From assembly GCF_020883455.1 (NCBI RefSeq), contig NZ_CP086615.1, positions 2,170,001 through 2,234,000 of the forward strand: a stretch of DNA of 64,000 nucleotides. The letters run 5' to 3'. Under the pieces are notes generated by a model. The model had not been told where the DNA came from. It did not search any database and saw only the letters and a program-made list of their open reading frames with translations. Made by a program: the position numbers and the translations under genes. Below are positions 7,635 through 16,038 of the stretch, in pieces; within the stretch, counting starts at the first letter, position 1, and each line of letters begins with the position of its first letter. Source of the DNA: Spiribacter halobius. GTDB taxonomy: Bacteria; Pseudomonadota; Gammaproteobacteria; Nitrococcales; Nitrococcaceae.

Positions 7635-9485
7635 TCAGCTTCGCTCCAGCTCGCTCAGAGCCTCCAGGAAGGCCTCGCCGTAGCGTTCGAGCTTGTGCTC
7701 GCCGACGCCCGGCAGGGCGGCGAACTCCTGCAGGGTGCGCGGGCGCTCGTGGAGCATGGCGAGCAGGGTGGCATCGTGGAAGATGACGTAGGGCGGCACG
7801 CCTTCCTCTTCGGCGATGGCGCGGCGCTTGCTGCGCAGGGCGGCCCAGGCCGCCGAGTCCACGGCGATGTCCTCGGGGCGTACCTTCGCGGCCCGCTCGC
7901 TGCGCACCTTGCGGGCCGCGGGGAGGTCCCGGCGCAGCTGCAGGGTGGCCTCGCCCCGGAGGAGCGGCCGGCAGCCCCGGGCGAGGCGCAGGCCGCCGTG
8001 GCCCTCCGGGTCCGCCTCCAGATAGCCCCCGGCCAGTAGCTGGCGCAGCACCGACTGCCAGGTGCCCTTGTCGTGCCCGGTGCCGATGCCGAAAGTACTC
8101 AGCCGGTCGTGGCCAAGGCGCTGGATGCGCTCGCTGGTGCGACCGAGGAGCACGTCTACCACGTGCGCGGCGCCGAAACGCTGGCCGGTGCGGTAGACGC
8201 AGGAGAGCGCCATGCGGGCGGCCTCGGTGGCGTCCCAGGTCTCGGGGGGCTGCTCGCAGTTGTCGCAGCGCCCGCAGCCGCCCGGATGGGACTCGCCGAA
8301 GTGGCCGAGCAGCACCGGGCGCCGGCAGCCGGTGGCCTCGCAGTAGCCGAGCAGGGCCTCCAGGCGCTGGCGCTCCTGACGCTTGTGCGCCTCCGGGGCC
8401 TCGGAGGCGGCGATCATCTGGCGCAGGCGGTAGATGTCCTGCAGGCCGTAGATGAGCCAGGCCTCGGCCGGCAGGCCGTCGCGCCCGGCGCGGCCCGTTT
8501 CCTGGTAATAGGCCTCGAGGGTCTTCGGCAGATCCAGGTGGGCGACGAAGCGGACGTCCGGCTTGTCGATGCCCATGCCGAAGGCCACCGTCGCCACCAC
8601 CACCAGCCCCTCCTCGCGCAGGAAGCGCTCCTGATGGCGCCGCCGGGTGGCGGCGTCGAGGCCGGCGTGATAGGGCACGGCGGGGATGTCGTGGCCGGCA
8701 AGGAAATCCGCGATCTGCTCGGTGGCCTTGCGCGACATGCAGTAGACGATGCCGGAGGCGCCGGCGTGGCGTTCGCGGATGAAGCGCAGCAGCTGATCCC
8801 GGGCGCGGTCCTTCAGCCCCACGCGATAGGTGAGGTTCGGGCGGTCGAAGCTCGCGATGAATACCGCCGCGTCCGCGGGCAGCAGCTGCCGGCGGATCTC
8901 CTCGCGGGTGCGCTCGTCGGCGGTGGCGGTGAGCGCCATGCGGGGCACGCCGGGGAAGCGTTCCCCGAGCACGCCGAGCTGCAGATACTCCGGGCGGAAG
9001 TCGTGCCCCCACTGGGAGACGCAATGGGCCTCGTCGATGGCGAAGAGCGCGATGGGCAGCCGTGCCAGCCGCTCGAGGAAGCTGTCCGACAGCAGCCGCT
9101 CCGGGGCGACGTAAAGCAGGTCCAGCTCGCCGGCGTCCAGGGCACGCTCCGTGGCCCGGCGCTCCGCCGGATCGAGTCCGGAGTTCAGGGCCGCGGCGCG
9201 CACGCCATTGTGGCGCAGGGCCTCCACCTGATCCTGCATGAGCGCGATCAGGGGCGAGACCACCACCGCCACGCCGGGGCGCAGCAGCGCGGGAATCTGG
9301 TAGCAGAGGGACTTGCCACCGCCGGTGGGCATGAGGACCAGGGCGTCGCGCCCGGCGCAGACCGTGTCGATGATCTCTCGCTGCCGGCCGCGGAAACTGC
9401 TGTAGCCGAAGACGGACTGGAGGGTGCTTTCAGCGGTAGGCGGGCTGGCGGCGGTCGACAGATCCGTGTCGGGAGTGACAGCCAT
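7635..9485 (-). CDS. recQ: ATP-dependent DNA helicase RecQ
   Basis: RecQ unwinds DNA 3'-5' in recombinational repair and fork processing. The 616-residue protein shows motif 0 and FGYSSFRGRQREII, Walker A MPTGGGKS, SPLIALMQDQV, the DEAH box IDEAHCVSQWGHDFR, ALTATAD, QETGRAGRDG, the zinc-binding cysteines of the RQC region (CEATGCRRP, CGRCDNC), and a C-terminal HRDC domain (about the last 80 residues). The ATG at 9485 begins MAVTPDTDLSTAAS; the frame stays open upstream to 9662 but that extension has no RecQ similarity. A perfect 10-bp-arm palindrome lies 20 bp upstream of the start. Confidence 0.96.
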   Translation of the reverse strand: MAVTPDTDLSTAASPPTAESTLQSVFGYSSFRGRQREIIDTVCAGRDALVLMPTGGGKSLCYQIPALLRPGVAVVVSPLIALMQDQVEALRHNGVRAAALNSGLDPAERRATERALDAGELDLLYVAPERLLSDSFLERLARLPIALFAIDEAHCVSQWGHDFRPEYLQLGVLGERFPGVPRMALTATADERTREEIRRQLLPADAAVFIASFDRPNLTYRVGLKDRARDQLLRFIRERHAGASGIVYCMSRKATEQIADFLAGHDIPAVPYHAGLDAATRRRHQERFLREEGLVVVATVAFGMGIDKPDVRFVAHLDLPKTLEAYYQETGRAGRDGLPAEAWLIYGLQDIYRLRQMIAASEAPEAHKRQERQRLEALLGYCEATGCRRPVLLGHFGESHPGGCGRCDNCEQPPETWDATEAARMALSCVYRTGQRFGAAHVVDVLLGRTSERIQRLGHDRLSTFGIGTGHDKGTWQSVLRQLLAGGYLEADPEGHGGLRLARGCRPLLRGEATLQLRRDLPAARKVRSERAAKVRPEDIAVDSAAWAALRSKRRAIAEEEGVPPYVIFHDATLLAMLHERPRTLQEFAALPGVGEHKLERYGEAFLEALSELERS

Positions 9486-9504
9486 CGGGCACTGGGTCTC
9501 TGGC

Positions 9505-9529
9505 GGCGGACAATACGGGATTGTCCGCC
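9505..9529. promoter_or_regulatory. perfect palindrome in front of recQ (candidate operator)
   Basis: GGCGGACAAT (9505-9514) and ATTGTCCGCC (9520-9529) are perfect inverted copies around a 5-bp centre, between the ompA-like terminator and the recQ start. It is not a CTGT-N8-ACAG LexA site. It could be an operator or a second hairpin. Confidence 0.5.
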
Positions 9530-9552
9530 TCCCGCAAGCAGGCGGCAACCCG

Positions 9553-9577
9553 CCCCCGGGCGCGAGGCGCCCGGGGG
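9553..9577 (-). terminator. GC hairpin after the OmpA-like gene
   Basis: CCCCCGGGCGC and its exact complement (11 bp) flank a 3-base loop, 10 bp past the stop codon of the OmpA-like gene. No T-run follows on the minus strand. Confidence 0.65.
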
Positions 9578-9586
9578 TGGCGGCGG

Positions 9587-10249
9587 TTACTCGCTGACCT
9601 GGCGCTGGACCTCGCGTTCCAGCTCGAGCTCCATCACCACGCGGCGGTTGGGCGCCAGGCACTCGATCAGTGCCTCACGGCCCAGGTCGTCCTCGCAGGT
9701 GACGACGGGGTCGTTCTCGCCACGACCGACGGCCTCGATCTCCACGCCGTCGGTTTCCGGGCGGCTCTCCAGGTAGGACGCCACGGACTCGGCCCGCTGC
9801 CGGGACAGTCGCTGGTTGTCCTCCGCGCTGCCGATGCGGTCGGTGTGCCCGATGACGCGCACCCGCTGCAGCCGCCAGTCCCCGCCGGCCTCGGCCAGGC
9901 CTTCCCGAATGGCGTTGCGGCCATCGCGGGTCAGGCGCGCCGAGCCAAACTCGAACAGGGCTCTGGAGTCGAGCTCAAGCTCCTGCACGCGGGTAACGGT
10001 CTCCGGCTCGTCCTCCATGGCATCGCTGTCGGCGGCCGGCTCCGGCTCTGGCTCCGGCTCCGGCATGGCGTCGCCGCAAGCCTCGATCGGGCCGGAATCC
10101 GTGCCTGGCTCACGCCAGCATTCGCCGGCCTCGTTGGTCCAGGGCTGGCCCTGGGGATTGGTCCAGGGGGCATTCACCTCGCTCTGGGCGGCGGCGATGC
10201 CGCTGGCCCCGAGCAGGGCGAGAGCGCTGAGTGTTGCTGCGAGTCGCAT
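9587..10249 (-). CDS. OmpA-family outer-membrane/peptidoglycan-associated protein
   Basis: The 220-residue protein has a signal peptide (MRLAATLSALALLGASGIAAAQ, cleavage after AAA or AAAQ), a short region with a repeated PWTN motif and two cysteines, an acidic Pro-Glu linker (PEPEPEPEP), and a C-terminal OmpA-like domain. That domain starts at ELDSRALFEFGSARLT, carries VIGHTDRIGSAEDNQRLSRQRAESV and ends in LAPNRRVVMELE, as needed to bind diaminopimelate in peptidoglycan. There is no beta-barrel, so it is periplasmic or loosely envelope-attached. Its specific role is unknown. Divergent from the cytosine deaminase gene. Confidence 0.85.
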   Translation of the reverse strand: MRLAATLSALALLGASGIAAAQSEVNAPWTNPQGQPWTNEAGECWREPGTDSGPIEACGDAMPEPEPEPEPAADSDAMEDEPETVTRVQELELDSRALFEFGSARLTRDGRNAIREGLAEAGGDWRLQRVRVIGHTDRIGSAEDNQRLSRQRAESVASYLESRPETDGVEIEAVGRGENDPVVTCEDDLGREALIECLAPNRRVVMELELEREVQRQVSE

Positions 10250-10465
10250 AGTTTTCTCCTAGGTCATTGGCCCGCGTGGGGCACTGCGCCGATCGGCCGA
10301 GCCGGCCGCTAATCCGGACGGCAGGCCGCCCACGCAGGCTGGGAGCATGGCATATTTCGACGGCCGCGGTGGAGACCCGCGGGCGGTCCAGCTCGACTGC
10401 CGGGCGGGTGCAGGGCGCCGCGTGGCAACATTGAAGGCGGGTGTGGAACAGCCGGGAGCGCGAAC

Positions 10466-10903
10466 GTGGAAGCGGGCATGCAGGCAGCAATCGAAGAGGC
10501 GCGTCAGGGCCTCGCCGAGGGCGGTGTACCGATCGGCTCGGCCCTGGTATACGGCGAGCGGATTATCGGCCGAGGCCACAACCGCCGCCGGCAACGGGGC
10601 AGCGTGGTCCTGCACGGCGAGATGGACGCGCTGGAGAACGCCGGCCGCCAGCCCGCTTCCGTCTATCGGCACAGTGTGCTCTACACAACGCTCTCGCCAT
10701 GCCCCATGTGCAGCGGGGCGATCCTGCTCTACGGCATCCCCCGGGTCGTGATCGGCGAGAACCGCACTTTCCTCGGCGAGGAGGCCCTGCTGCGCGAGCG
10801 CGGCGTGGCGGTGGAGGTGCTGGACCTCGACGAGTGCGTCGAGCTGATGCGTCGCTTCATCGCGGACTCCCCAGAGGTCTGGAACGAGGATATCGGCGAG
10901 TAG
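10466..10903 (+). CDS. yeast-type (zinc, CDA-fold) cytosine deaminase
   Basis: Predicted to hydrolyse cytosine to uracil and ammonia. The 145-residue protein carries the deaminase zinc motifs HGE (LHGEMDALENAGR) and SPCPMCSGAILLYGIPR, and ends in WNEDIGE. These line up along the whole length with Saccharomyces Fcy1, which has LHGE, SPCDMCTGAIIMYGIPR and ends FEDIGE. Common bacterial CodA is an unrelated TIM-barrel enzyme, and TadA lacks the WxEDIGE tail. GTG at 10466 follows GGGAG; ATG at 10478 is the alternative. No permease lies nearby. Guanine or isocytosine activity cannot be excluded. Confidence 0.85.
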   Translation: MEAGMQAAIEEARQGLAEGGVPIGSALVYGERIIGRGHNRRRQRGSVVLHGEMDALENAGRQPASVYRHSVLYTTLSPCPMCSGAILLYGIPRVVIGENRTFLGEEALLRERGVAVEVLDLDECVELMRRFIADSPEVWNEDIGE

Positions 10904-11087
10904 GGGTGGCGGCGGTCGTGCCGCTGCGGGGAACCGCTAAGGGCAATTGCGAATGGCGGGCTGCCGGCCCGCGGGGCACTCTCCCGGCGTTCCCTGGCCG
11001 TGGCCGTCGGTTCGCTGCCGGTGGCCAGGCCTTCCACGCCAATCCGATGTTGGGCAGCGCCGCTGGCGTCTGCCGGGAGGTTGAACC

Positions 11088-11594
11088 ATGAAGCGCATTC
11101 CACGACCCCGCATCCTCATGGCCCTGGCGGTCCTTCTCGCCGTGGGCGGCGGCCTGCTGCTGTACAACCCGCTCGGGCAGTCCGGGGGCCAGGCCATCGC
11201 CGCGGGCGAGTCCGGCCCGGTGTTCGTCGCGGACGGCTACGCCATCCGTGGCTATGATCCGGTGGCCTACTTCACCGAGGGCGAACCCGTGGCGGGCAGC
11301 CCGCAGTTCGAGGCCGAGTGGAACGGCGCCACCTGGCGCTTCGCCTCGGCGGAGCACCGCGAGCGGTTCCTGGCCGACCCGGAGGCCTACGCGCCGGCCT
11401 ACGGCGGGTTCTGCGCCTGGGCGGTGGCGGAAAAGGGCGAGCTTTACTCCATCGATCCCCATGCGTGGAAGATCGTGGATGGCCGGCTCTACCTGAATTA
11501 CAGTGAGTCCATTCAGCGCCGCTGGGAGCAGGACATCCCGGGGTTCATCGAGCTCGGTGACCGGCGCTGGCCCGAGATCGTGGAGGGATCCTGA
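11088..11594 (+). CDS. YHS-domain protein, membrane-anchored or exported
   Basis: The 168-residue protein starts with an uncleaved anchor or signal sequence (PRILMALAVLLAVGGGLLLYN). A YHS domain follows (GYDPVAYFTEGEPVAGSPQFEAEW, then HRERFLADPEAYAPAYGGFCAWAV), a family associated with metal-linked or oxidoreductase contexts. The tail contains NYSESIQRRW. The GGGAGGTTGAACC leader gives a strong RBS. Exact function is unknown. The downstream methyltransferase frame opens close to its stop. Confidence 0.8.
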   Translation: MKRIPRPRILMALAVLLAVGGGLLLYNPLGQSGGQAIAAGESGPVFVADGYAIRGYDPVAYFTEGEPVAGSPQFEAEWNGATWRFASAEHRERFLADPEAYAPAYGGFCAWAVAEKGELYSIDPHAWKIVDGRLYLNYSESIQRRWEQDIPGFIELGDRRWPEIVEGS

Positions 11595-11643
11595 TCCCAT
11601 CGCGGCCCTGGCCTGCCACTGCGCGCAACAGGGAGCCCGGAGC

Positions 11644-12339
11644 CTGGAGCAGACCACCGACAACGAGGCCCGGATCCGTGCCGCATGGCAGGCCAACGGC
11701 GAGCCATGGACGGAAGCCGTGCGCGGCGGCTGCATCGCCAGCCGCCGGCAGGCGACGGATGCCGCCATCCTGTCGGCCGTCCAGGCGCTTGCGCCCCGAT
11801 CGGTGCTGGACATCGGCTGCGGTGAGGGCTGGCTCGCCCGGGCCCTCGCGGCGAAGGGCATCGATGTCACCGGGATCGACGGCAGTGCGGAGCTGGTAGC
11901 GGCGGCGCGCGCCGCCGGCGGCGGGACGTTTCACCGTGTTGACTACGAGCACCTGGGCGCGCCCGGGGGCTTGCCCCTGGCGGAGCCGGGATCCTTCGAT
12001 GTGGCGGTCTGCAACTTCTCGCTGCTCGGCAAGGCATCGACGGCCTCGGTGATCGAGGCGGTGCCCCGGTGGCTCGCGCCAAAGGGTTATCTGGTGATCC
12101 AGACGCTGCATCCGCTGGCCTGCGCGGACGGCGCCTATCGAGACGGCTGGCGCGAGGGTTCCTGGGCGGGGCTCGGCGAGGGGTTCGGTGAGCCGGCCCC
12201 CTGGTACTTCCGGACCTTCGAGGGCTGGAGCGGGCTGTTCGGGAGCGCGGACTTCGTCATCGAGGACCTTCTCGAGCCGCGGCTGCCCGGTACCGATACG
12301 CCGGCTTCGGTGCTTTTCGTGCTCTCGCGCAAGGTGTGA
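11644..12339 (+). CDS. class I SAM-dependent methyltransferase
   Basis: A Rossmann-type methyltransferase of about 231 residues. SAM motif I is SVLDIGCGEGWLARALA, followed by GIDVTGIDGS (acidic residue at the end of beta 2) and FDVAVCNFSLLG; LVIQTLHPL marks beta 5. Substrate unknown. The start is uncertain: the frame extends back into the YHS gene without a good ATG. A CTG at 11644 lies about 10 bases after GGGAG and gives a normal family N-terminus. Four bases separate it from the next gene, suggesting one transcript with the GFA-family gene. Confidence 0.75.
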   Translation: MEQTTDNEARIRAAWQANGEPWTEAVRGGCIASRRQATDAAILSAVQALAPRSVLDIGCGEGWLARALAAKGIDVTGIDGSAELVAAARAAGGGTFHRVDYEHLGAPGGLPLAEPGSFDVAVCNFSLLGKASTASVIEAVPRWLAPKGYLVIQTLHPLACADGAYRDGWREGSWAGLGEGFGEPAPWYFRTFEGWSGLFGSADFVIEDLLEPRLPGTDTPASVLFVLSRKV

Positions 12340-12342
12340 TCC

Positions 12343-12765
12343 ATGAGCCAGGACAACGGGGCGCCGATTCACAGCGGAGGCTGCCTTTGCGGTGGCGTCC
12401 GCTATGAGCTCGACGCGCCCATCGAGGGGATCTCGCTCTGCCACTGCCGCCAGTGCCGCAAGGCCTCCGGCTCGGCGTTCGTTGCGGTGGCGGTGGTGAA
12501 TACGGCGGCGCTTCGCATCACCGCCGGCGAGGGGCTGCTGACGGCATACCGCGCCACGCCCGGGAAGCAGCGTGTCTTCTGCAGCCGCTGCGGGAGCCCC
12601 TTCTTCAGTGCCCGTGACGGGCAGCCCGAGGTGCGCCGGCTGCGGATCGGCACCCTGGATACGCCACTCGGCGAGGTCGCCAAGGTGCACGCGTTCACTG
12701 CCGACTGTGCGGACTGGGACGAAATCCTCGACGAGCATCCGCGGTTTCCCGGTTTTGCCCGCTGA
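12343..12765 (+). CDS. GFA/CENP-V family zinc protein
   Basis: The 140-residue protein has the family zinc-binding cysteines: GGCLCGGVRYEL, then CHCRQCRKASGSAF, then FCSRCGSPFF. The family was named for a proposed glutathione-dependent formaldehyde-activating activity, but most members have no proven reaction. The ATG overlaps the end of the methyltransferase operon segment (3 bases after its stop). A second, divergent member of the same family is at 25112-25534. Confidence 0.85.
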   Translation: MSQDNGAPIHSGGCLCGGVRYELDAPIEGISLCHCRQCRKASGSAFVAVAVVNTAALRITAGEGLLTAYRATPGKQRVFCSRCGSPFFSARDGQPEVRRLRIGTLDTPLGEVAKVHAFTADCADWDEILDEHPRFPGFAR

Positions 12766-12840
12766 GACCTGACCGTACTTCCGAAACGATCAGTGAGTAT
12801 CCGGGAGGGCTGCCGGCCGGCCGCCTGATCCGCTAAGGTA

Positions 12841-12857
12841 GTGAGGTCCGACCTCAC
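12841..12857. promoter_or_regulatory. perfect palindrome ahead of ilvE (candidate operator)
   Basis: GTGAGGTCCGACCTCAC is a perfect 8-bp-arm palindrome with a single central base, 10 bp before the preferred ilvE ATG. It lies where a repressor would block transcription or ribosome access. The regulator is unknown. Confidence 0.5.
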
Positions 12858-12867
12858 GGGTGCCATC

Positions 12868-13893
12868 ATGCCGCCGGAAACCGCCAGCCAGACCGCGCCG
12901 CCCACCACGCCCGCCGCCTTCGGCACCGTGTTCTGCGACTGGATGACCGTCGCCCGTTATCGCGGCGGGCAGTGGTCAGGACCGGCGGTGGAGGCCGTCG
13001 CGCCGCTTGCGCTCCATCCGGGCGCCCACGTACTGCACTACGGCAGCAGCTGCTTCGAGGGGCTCAAGGCCTTTCGCATGCCGGATGGCCAGGTGCGCCT
13101 GTTCCGCGCCGACCGCCACGCCGAGCGGCTGCGGCGCAGCGCCGAGCTGCTCTGCCTGCCGCTGCCGCCGGTCGAGGTGGTGGAGGGCATGATCCGCGAG
13201 GCCGTCGCCGCCAACCGCGACGATACCCCGCATCCCCCGGGTGCGCTCTACCTGCGGCCGACGCTCATCGGTACCGAGGCCAACATCGGTGCGGCGGGCG
13301 CGCCGCCCGCGGAGGCGCTGCTGTACATCCTCGCCTCTCCGGTGGGGGACTACTTCAGCGGCGGCGGCCGGCCGCTCACCGTGCTCATCGAGGAGCACGG
13401 CATGCGCAGCACTCCCGGCTTCGGGCAGGCGAAGACCGGCGGCAACTACGCCTCCGCCATGCGCCATGTGGTGGCTGCGCGGCGCGAGCACGGCGCCGAT
13501 CAGGTGCTGTTCTGCCCGGGCGGCGATGTCCAGGAGACCGGCGCCTCCAACTTCCTGCTCATCGACGACCGCCGGGTGCTCACCAAGCCGCTGGACGGCT
13601 CGTTCCTGCACGGCGTGACGCGGGATTCCATCCTCACTCTGGCCGCCGATCTCGGCTACGAGGTGGTGGAGCGGGACTTCAGCGTCGACGAGCTGCTGGC
13701 CTGGACGGCCTTCGGCGAGGCGGCCCTCTCGGGTACCGCCGCGGTCCTGACCGGTGTCGGCGAGCTGATTCGTGACGGTCGCCGCCACAGCGTCGGCGAT
13801 GGCAGCATCGGGCCCAACACACGGCGGCTGCGCCAGGCGCTGACCGACATCCAGGCCGGCGCCGCGGAGGACCGCTTCGGCTGGCTGAGCTGA
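12868..13893 (+). CDS. ilvE: branched-chain amino acid aminotransferase
   Basis: A fold-type IV PLP enzyme that transfers amino groups between Leu/Ile/Val and 2-oxoglutarate. The 341-residue product has the longer type-II BCAT organisation: LHYGSSCFEGLKAFR near residue 60, YLRPTLIGTEANIG, the PLP-lysine motif GQAKTGGNYASA near residue 192, and GASNFLLI. The ATG at 12868 is preferred; an in-frame GTG at 12841 begins inside a perfect palindrome and adds 9 atypical residues. It complements the leuA pathway in this window. Not clustered with ilvBNCD. Confidence 0.9.
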   Translation: MPPETASQTAPPTTPAAFGTVFCDWMTVARYRGGQWSGPAVEAVAPLALHPGAHVLHYGSSCFEGLKAFRMPDGQVRLFRADRHAERLRRSAELLCLPLPPVEVVEGMIREAVAANRDDTPHPPGALYLRPTLIGTEANIGAAGAPPAEALLYILASPVGDYFSGGGRPLTVLIEEHGMRSTPGFGQAKTGGNYASAMRHVVAARREHGADQVLFCPGGDVQETGASNFLLIDDRRVLTKPLDGSFLHGVTRDSILTLAADLGYEVVERDFSVDELLAWTAFGEAALSGTAAVLTGVGELIRDGRRHSVGDGSIGPNTRRLRQALTDIQAGAAEDRFGWLS

Positions 13894-13906
13894 GACGGAG
13901 ACTGCC

Positions 13907-14332
13907 GTGCAGGCCCTCGCGGATGCCGTGCTGCTGCTCCACCTCGCAGTGGTGCTGTTCGTGGTGAGCGGCCCGCCGCTGATCGCCCTCGGCAACCGGT
14001 GGGGCTGGCAGTGGGTTAACCGGCCGGCCTACCGGGTGGCGCATCTCCTCCTGATCGCCGTCGTCGTGGCCCAGGCGTGGCTAGGGGCGCTCTGCCCGCT
14101 GACGACGCTGGAGGTCTGGCTACGCCGGCAGGGCGGCGGCGCCGGCTATGAGGGCAGCTTCATACAGCAGGGGGTCCGGGCGCTGATCTACCACGAGGCG
14201 CCGATGTGGGTGTTCGCCGTGGTCTATACCGTCTTCGCCGGGATCGTGGTGCTGTTGTGGTGGCGATATCCGCCGACTCGCGGCCGGAGTGGGCGCCAGA
14301 GCCTGCGGCGACCTCTCTCCCAGCCTCGCTGA
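13907..14332 (+). CDS. DUF2784-family integral membrane protein
   Basis: The 141-residue protein has about four hydrophobic segments (residues 4-28, 43-62, and around 100-118 preceded by a small loop). Typical family features are LADAVLLLHLAVVLFVV, CPLTTLE and YHEAPMWVFAVVYT. GTG at 13907 follows ACGGAGA, 13 bp after ilvE, so co-transcription is likely. Function of the family is unknown. Confidence 0.8.
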   Translation: MQALADAVLLLHLAVVLFVVSGPPLIALGNRWGWQWVNRPAYRVAHLLLIAVVVAQAWLGALCPLTTLEVWLRRQGGGAGYEGSFIQQGVRALIYHEAPMWVFAVVYTVFAGIVVLLWWRYPPTRGRSGRQSLRRPLSQPR

Positions 14333-14369
14333 TCACCGACAGGACCCGCCGGTCTGTCGTACCGATCCG

Positions 14370-14405
14370 CGTCCGCAGCCGCGAACCGGTGAGACATCCG
14401 GTCTG
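14370..14405 (+). repeat. degenerate REP-like repeat copy
   Basis: CCGCAGCCGCGAACCGGTGA followed by GACATCCGG resembles the copy at 7467 but has drifted. It lies between the DUF2784 gene and the DUF1538 gene. Confidence 0.4.
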
Positions 14406-14520
14406 GCCGGGCTCGTGAGTAGACTGTCGGCTCTGCGGCACGCCGGCATGACCGACACGCGAACAGGGTCTTTCCTGCCGGCTGCGTCGACCGTGTGGAT
14501 GCAAGGGATATGAGAGGGCA

Positions 14521-16038
14521 GTGACGGCGCTCCGCGAGTTCTACGGCATGGTCTGGCATGCCTTCCGCAATCTCCTGCCCATCATCCTGGTCGTAGGCTT
14601 TTTCCAGTTCGTGGTGATGCGGGAAGTGCCGGAGGGCTGGCTGACCATGACCCTCGGGCTGGGCGTGGTCGTGCTGGGCGTGGCGCTGTTCCTTCAGGGC
14701 CTGGAGCTCGGCATCTTCCCGGTGGGGAAGAACCTCTCCAACGAGTTCGCCCGGCGAGGTTCGCTGATCCTGCTGATGGCCTTCGGATTCTGTCTCGGCT
14801 TCGCCGCGGTGATCGCCGAGCCGGCACTGATCGCCGTGGCCGGGCAGGCGGAGGTCATCAGCGAGGGCCGCGTGAACGGCCTCGTGCTGCGCGCGCTGGT
14901 GGCGACCTCCGTGGGCGCGGTGACTGCGCTCGGGATCGTGCGCATCGTGCTCGGCCACAGCCTGCACTGGTACATGATCGTCGGCTACGTGCTGGTGGTA
15001 GCGGTGACCTTCTTCGCGCCGGAGGAGATCGTGGGCCTTGCCTATGACTCCGGGGGCGTGACCACCAACATCGTCACCGTACCGCTCATCGCGGCCCTCG
15101 GCATTGGTCTCGCCACCTCCATCCGCGGCCGCAACGCGCTGATTCACGGCTTCGGTCTGGTGGCGCTGGCGGTGATGGTGCCGATGATCTCGGTGCAGCT
15201 CTACGGGATTGCCGTGTACACCTTCGGCGACCCCGGGGCGGCGGCAGCCACGGGTGGGGCGGTCATCGCGCCGGAGGACAGTGCGCCCGCGGAGCCGGAG
15301 GCCGGGAGCCTGCTGCGTGGCATGGGCGCGGACCTTCTTGGCATGGTCCGGGACGTGCTGCCCATCATCGTCGTGGTGCTGGTGTTCCAGTACCTCGTGA
15401 TCCGCAAGCGCATCGCCCACCTGCACCGGGCGATGGTCGGCTTCGTGCTGGTGATTGTCGGCCTCTATGCCTTCGTGCTGGGGCTCAAGCTCGGGCTGTT
15501 CCCCATCGGCCAGAGCATGGCGGCGCAGCTTATCGCCCGGGACGGCGTGGCGCTGGTCTACCTGTTCGCGTTCGCCATCGGCTTCGCCACCACCATGGCG
15601 GAGCCGGCGCTGATCGCCATCGGCGAGCAGGCTGAAGACGCCGCTCGCGGGCGGCTGCGGGGCAGTGTCATCCGGATGCTGGTGGCGCTCGGCGTGGCCA
15701 TTGGCATCACCATCGGCGTGCACCGGATCATCTCCGGAGACTCCATTCACTACTACATCATGGGCGGTTACGCGGTGGTGATCCTGCTGACCTGGCTTGC
15801 GCCGCGCTTCATCGTGCCGCTCGCCTTCGACCTTGGCGGAGTGACCACCTCCGAGGTCACCGTGCCGCTGGTCACCGCGCTGGGTATCGGTCTCGCCAGC
15901 GCGATCGAGGGGCGCAACGTGCTTGTCGACGGCTTCGGCCTGATCGCCTTCGCGTCCATTTTCCCGATCATTACCGTCATGCTCTACGCTATCGTCGCGG
16001 ATCTCGTCGTTCGGGCGAGAGGAGTGCAGGAATCATGA
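14521..16038 (+). CDS. DUF1538 multi-pass membrane protein (two internal repeats), putative transporter
   Basis: The 505-residue polytopic protein consists of two related halves, each about 230 residues, joined by an Ala/Glu-rich linker near residues 238-262. Each half repeats the same signatures: G-E/Q-x-LFP(V/I)G, FAxxxAEPALIAxxxQAE, and SGGVTT or LGGVTT-x-x-VTVPLxxALGIGLA. The AEPAL and GGVTTxxVTVP repeats look like paired re-entrant or core helices of a secondary transporter or channel with inverted-repeat symmetry. The substrate is unknown. GTG start after GAGAGGG. It overlaps the PII-like gene by ATGA, which strongly suggests a functional module with the next two genes. Confidence 0.8.
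   Translation: MTALREFYGMVWHAFRNLLPIILVVGFFQFVVMREVPEGWLTMTLGLGVVVLGVALFLQGLELGIFPVGKNLSNEFARRGSLILLMAFGFCLGFAAVIAEPALIAVAGQAEVISEGRVNGLVLRALVATSVGAVTALGIVRIVLGHSLHWYMIVGYVLVVAVTFFAPEEIVGLAYDSGGVTTNIVTVPLIAALGIGLATSIRGRNALIHGFGLVALAVMVPMISVQLYGIAVYTFGDPGAAAATGGAVIAPEDSAPAEPEAGSLLRGMGADLLGMVRDVLPIIVVVLVFQYLVIRKRIAHLHRAMVGFVLVIVGLYAFVLGLKLGLFPIGQSMAAQLIARDGVALVYLFAFAIGFATTMAEPALIAIGEQAEDAARGRLRGSVIRMLVALGVAIGITIGVHRIISGDSIHYYIMGGYAVVILLTWLAPRFIVPLAFDLGGVTTSEVTVPLVTALGIGLASAIEGRNVLVDGFGLIAFASIFPIITVMLYAIVADLVVRARGVQES

Noticed and set aside
9505-9529. LexA box for recQ
   Set aside because: The palindrome reads GGACAAT...ATTGTCC and does not fit CTGT-N8-ACAG.
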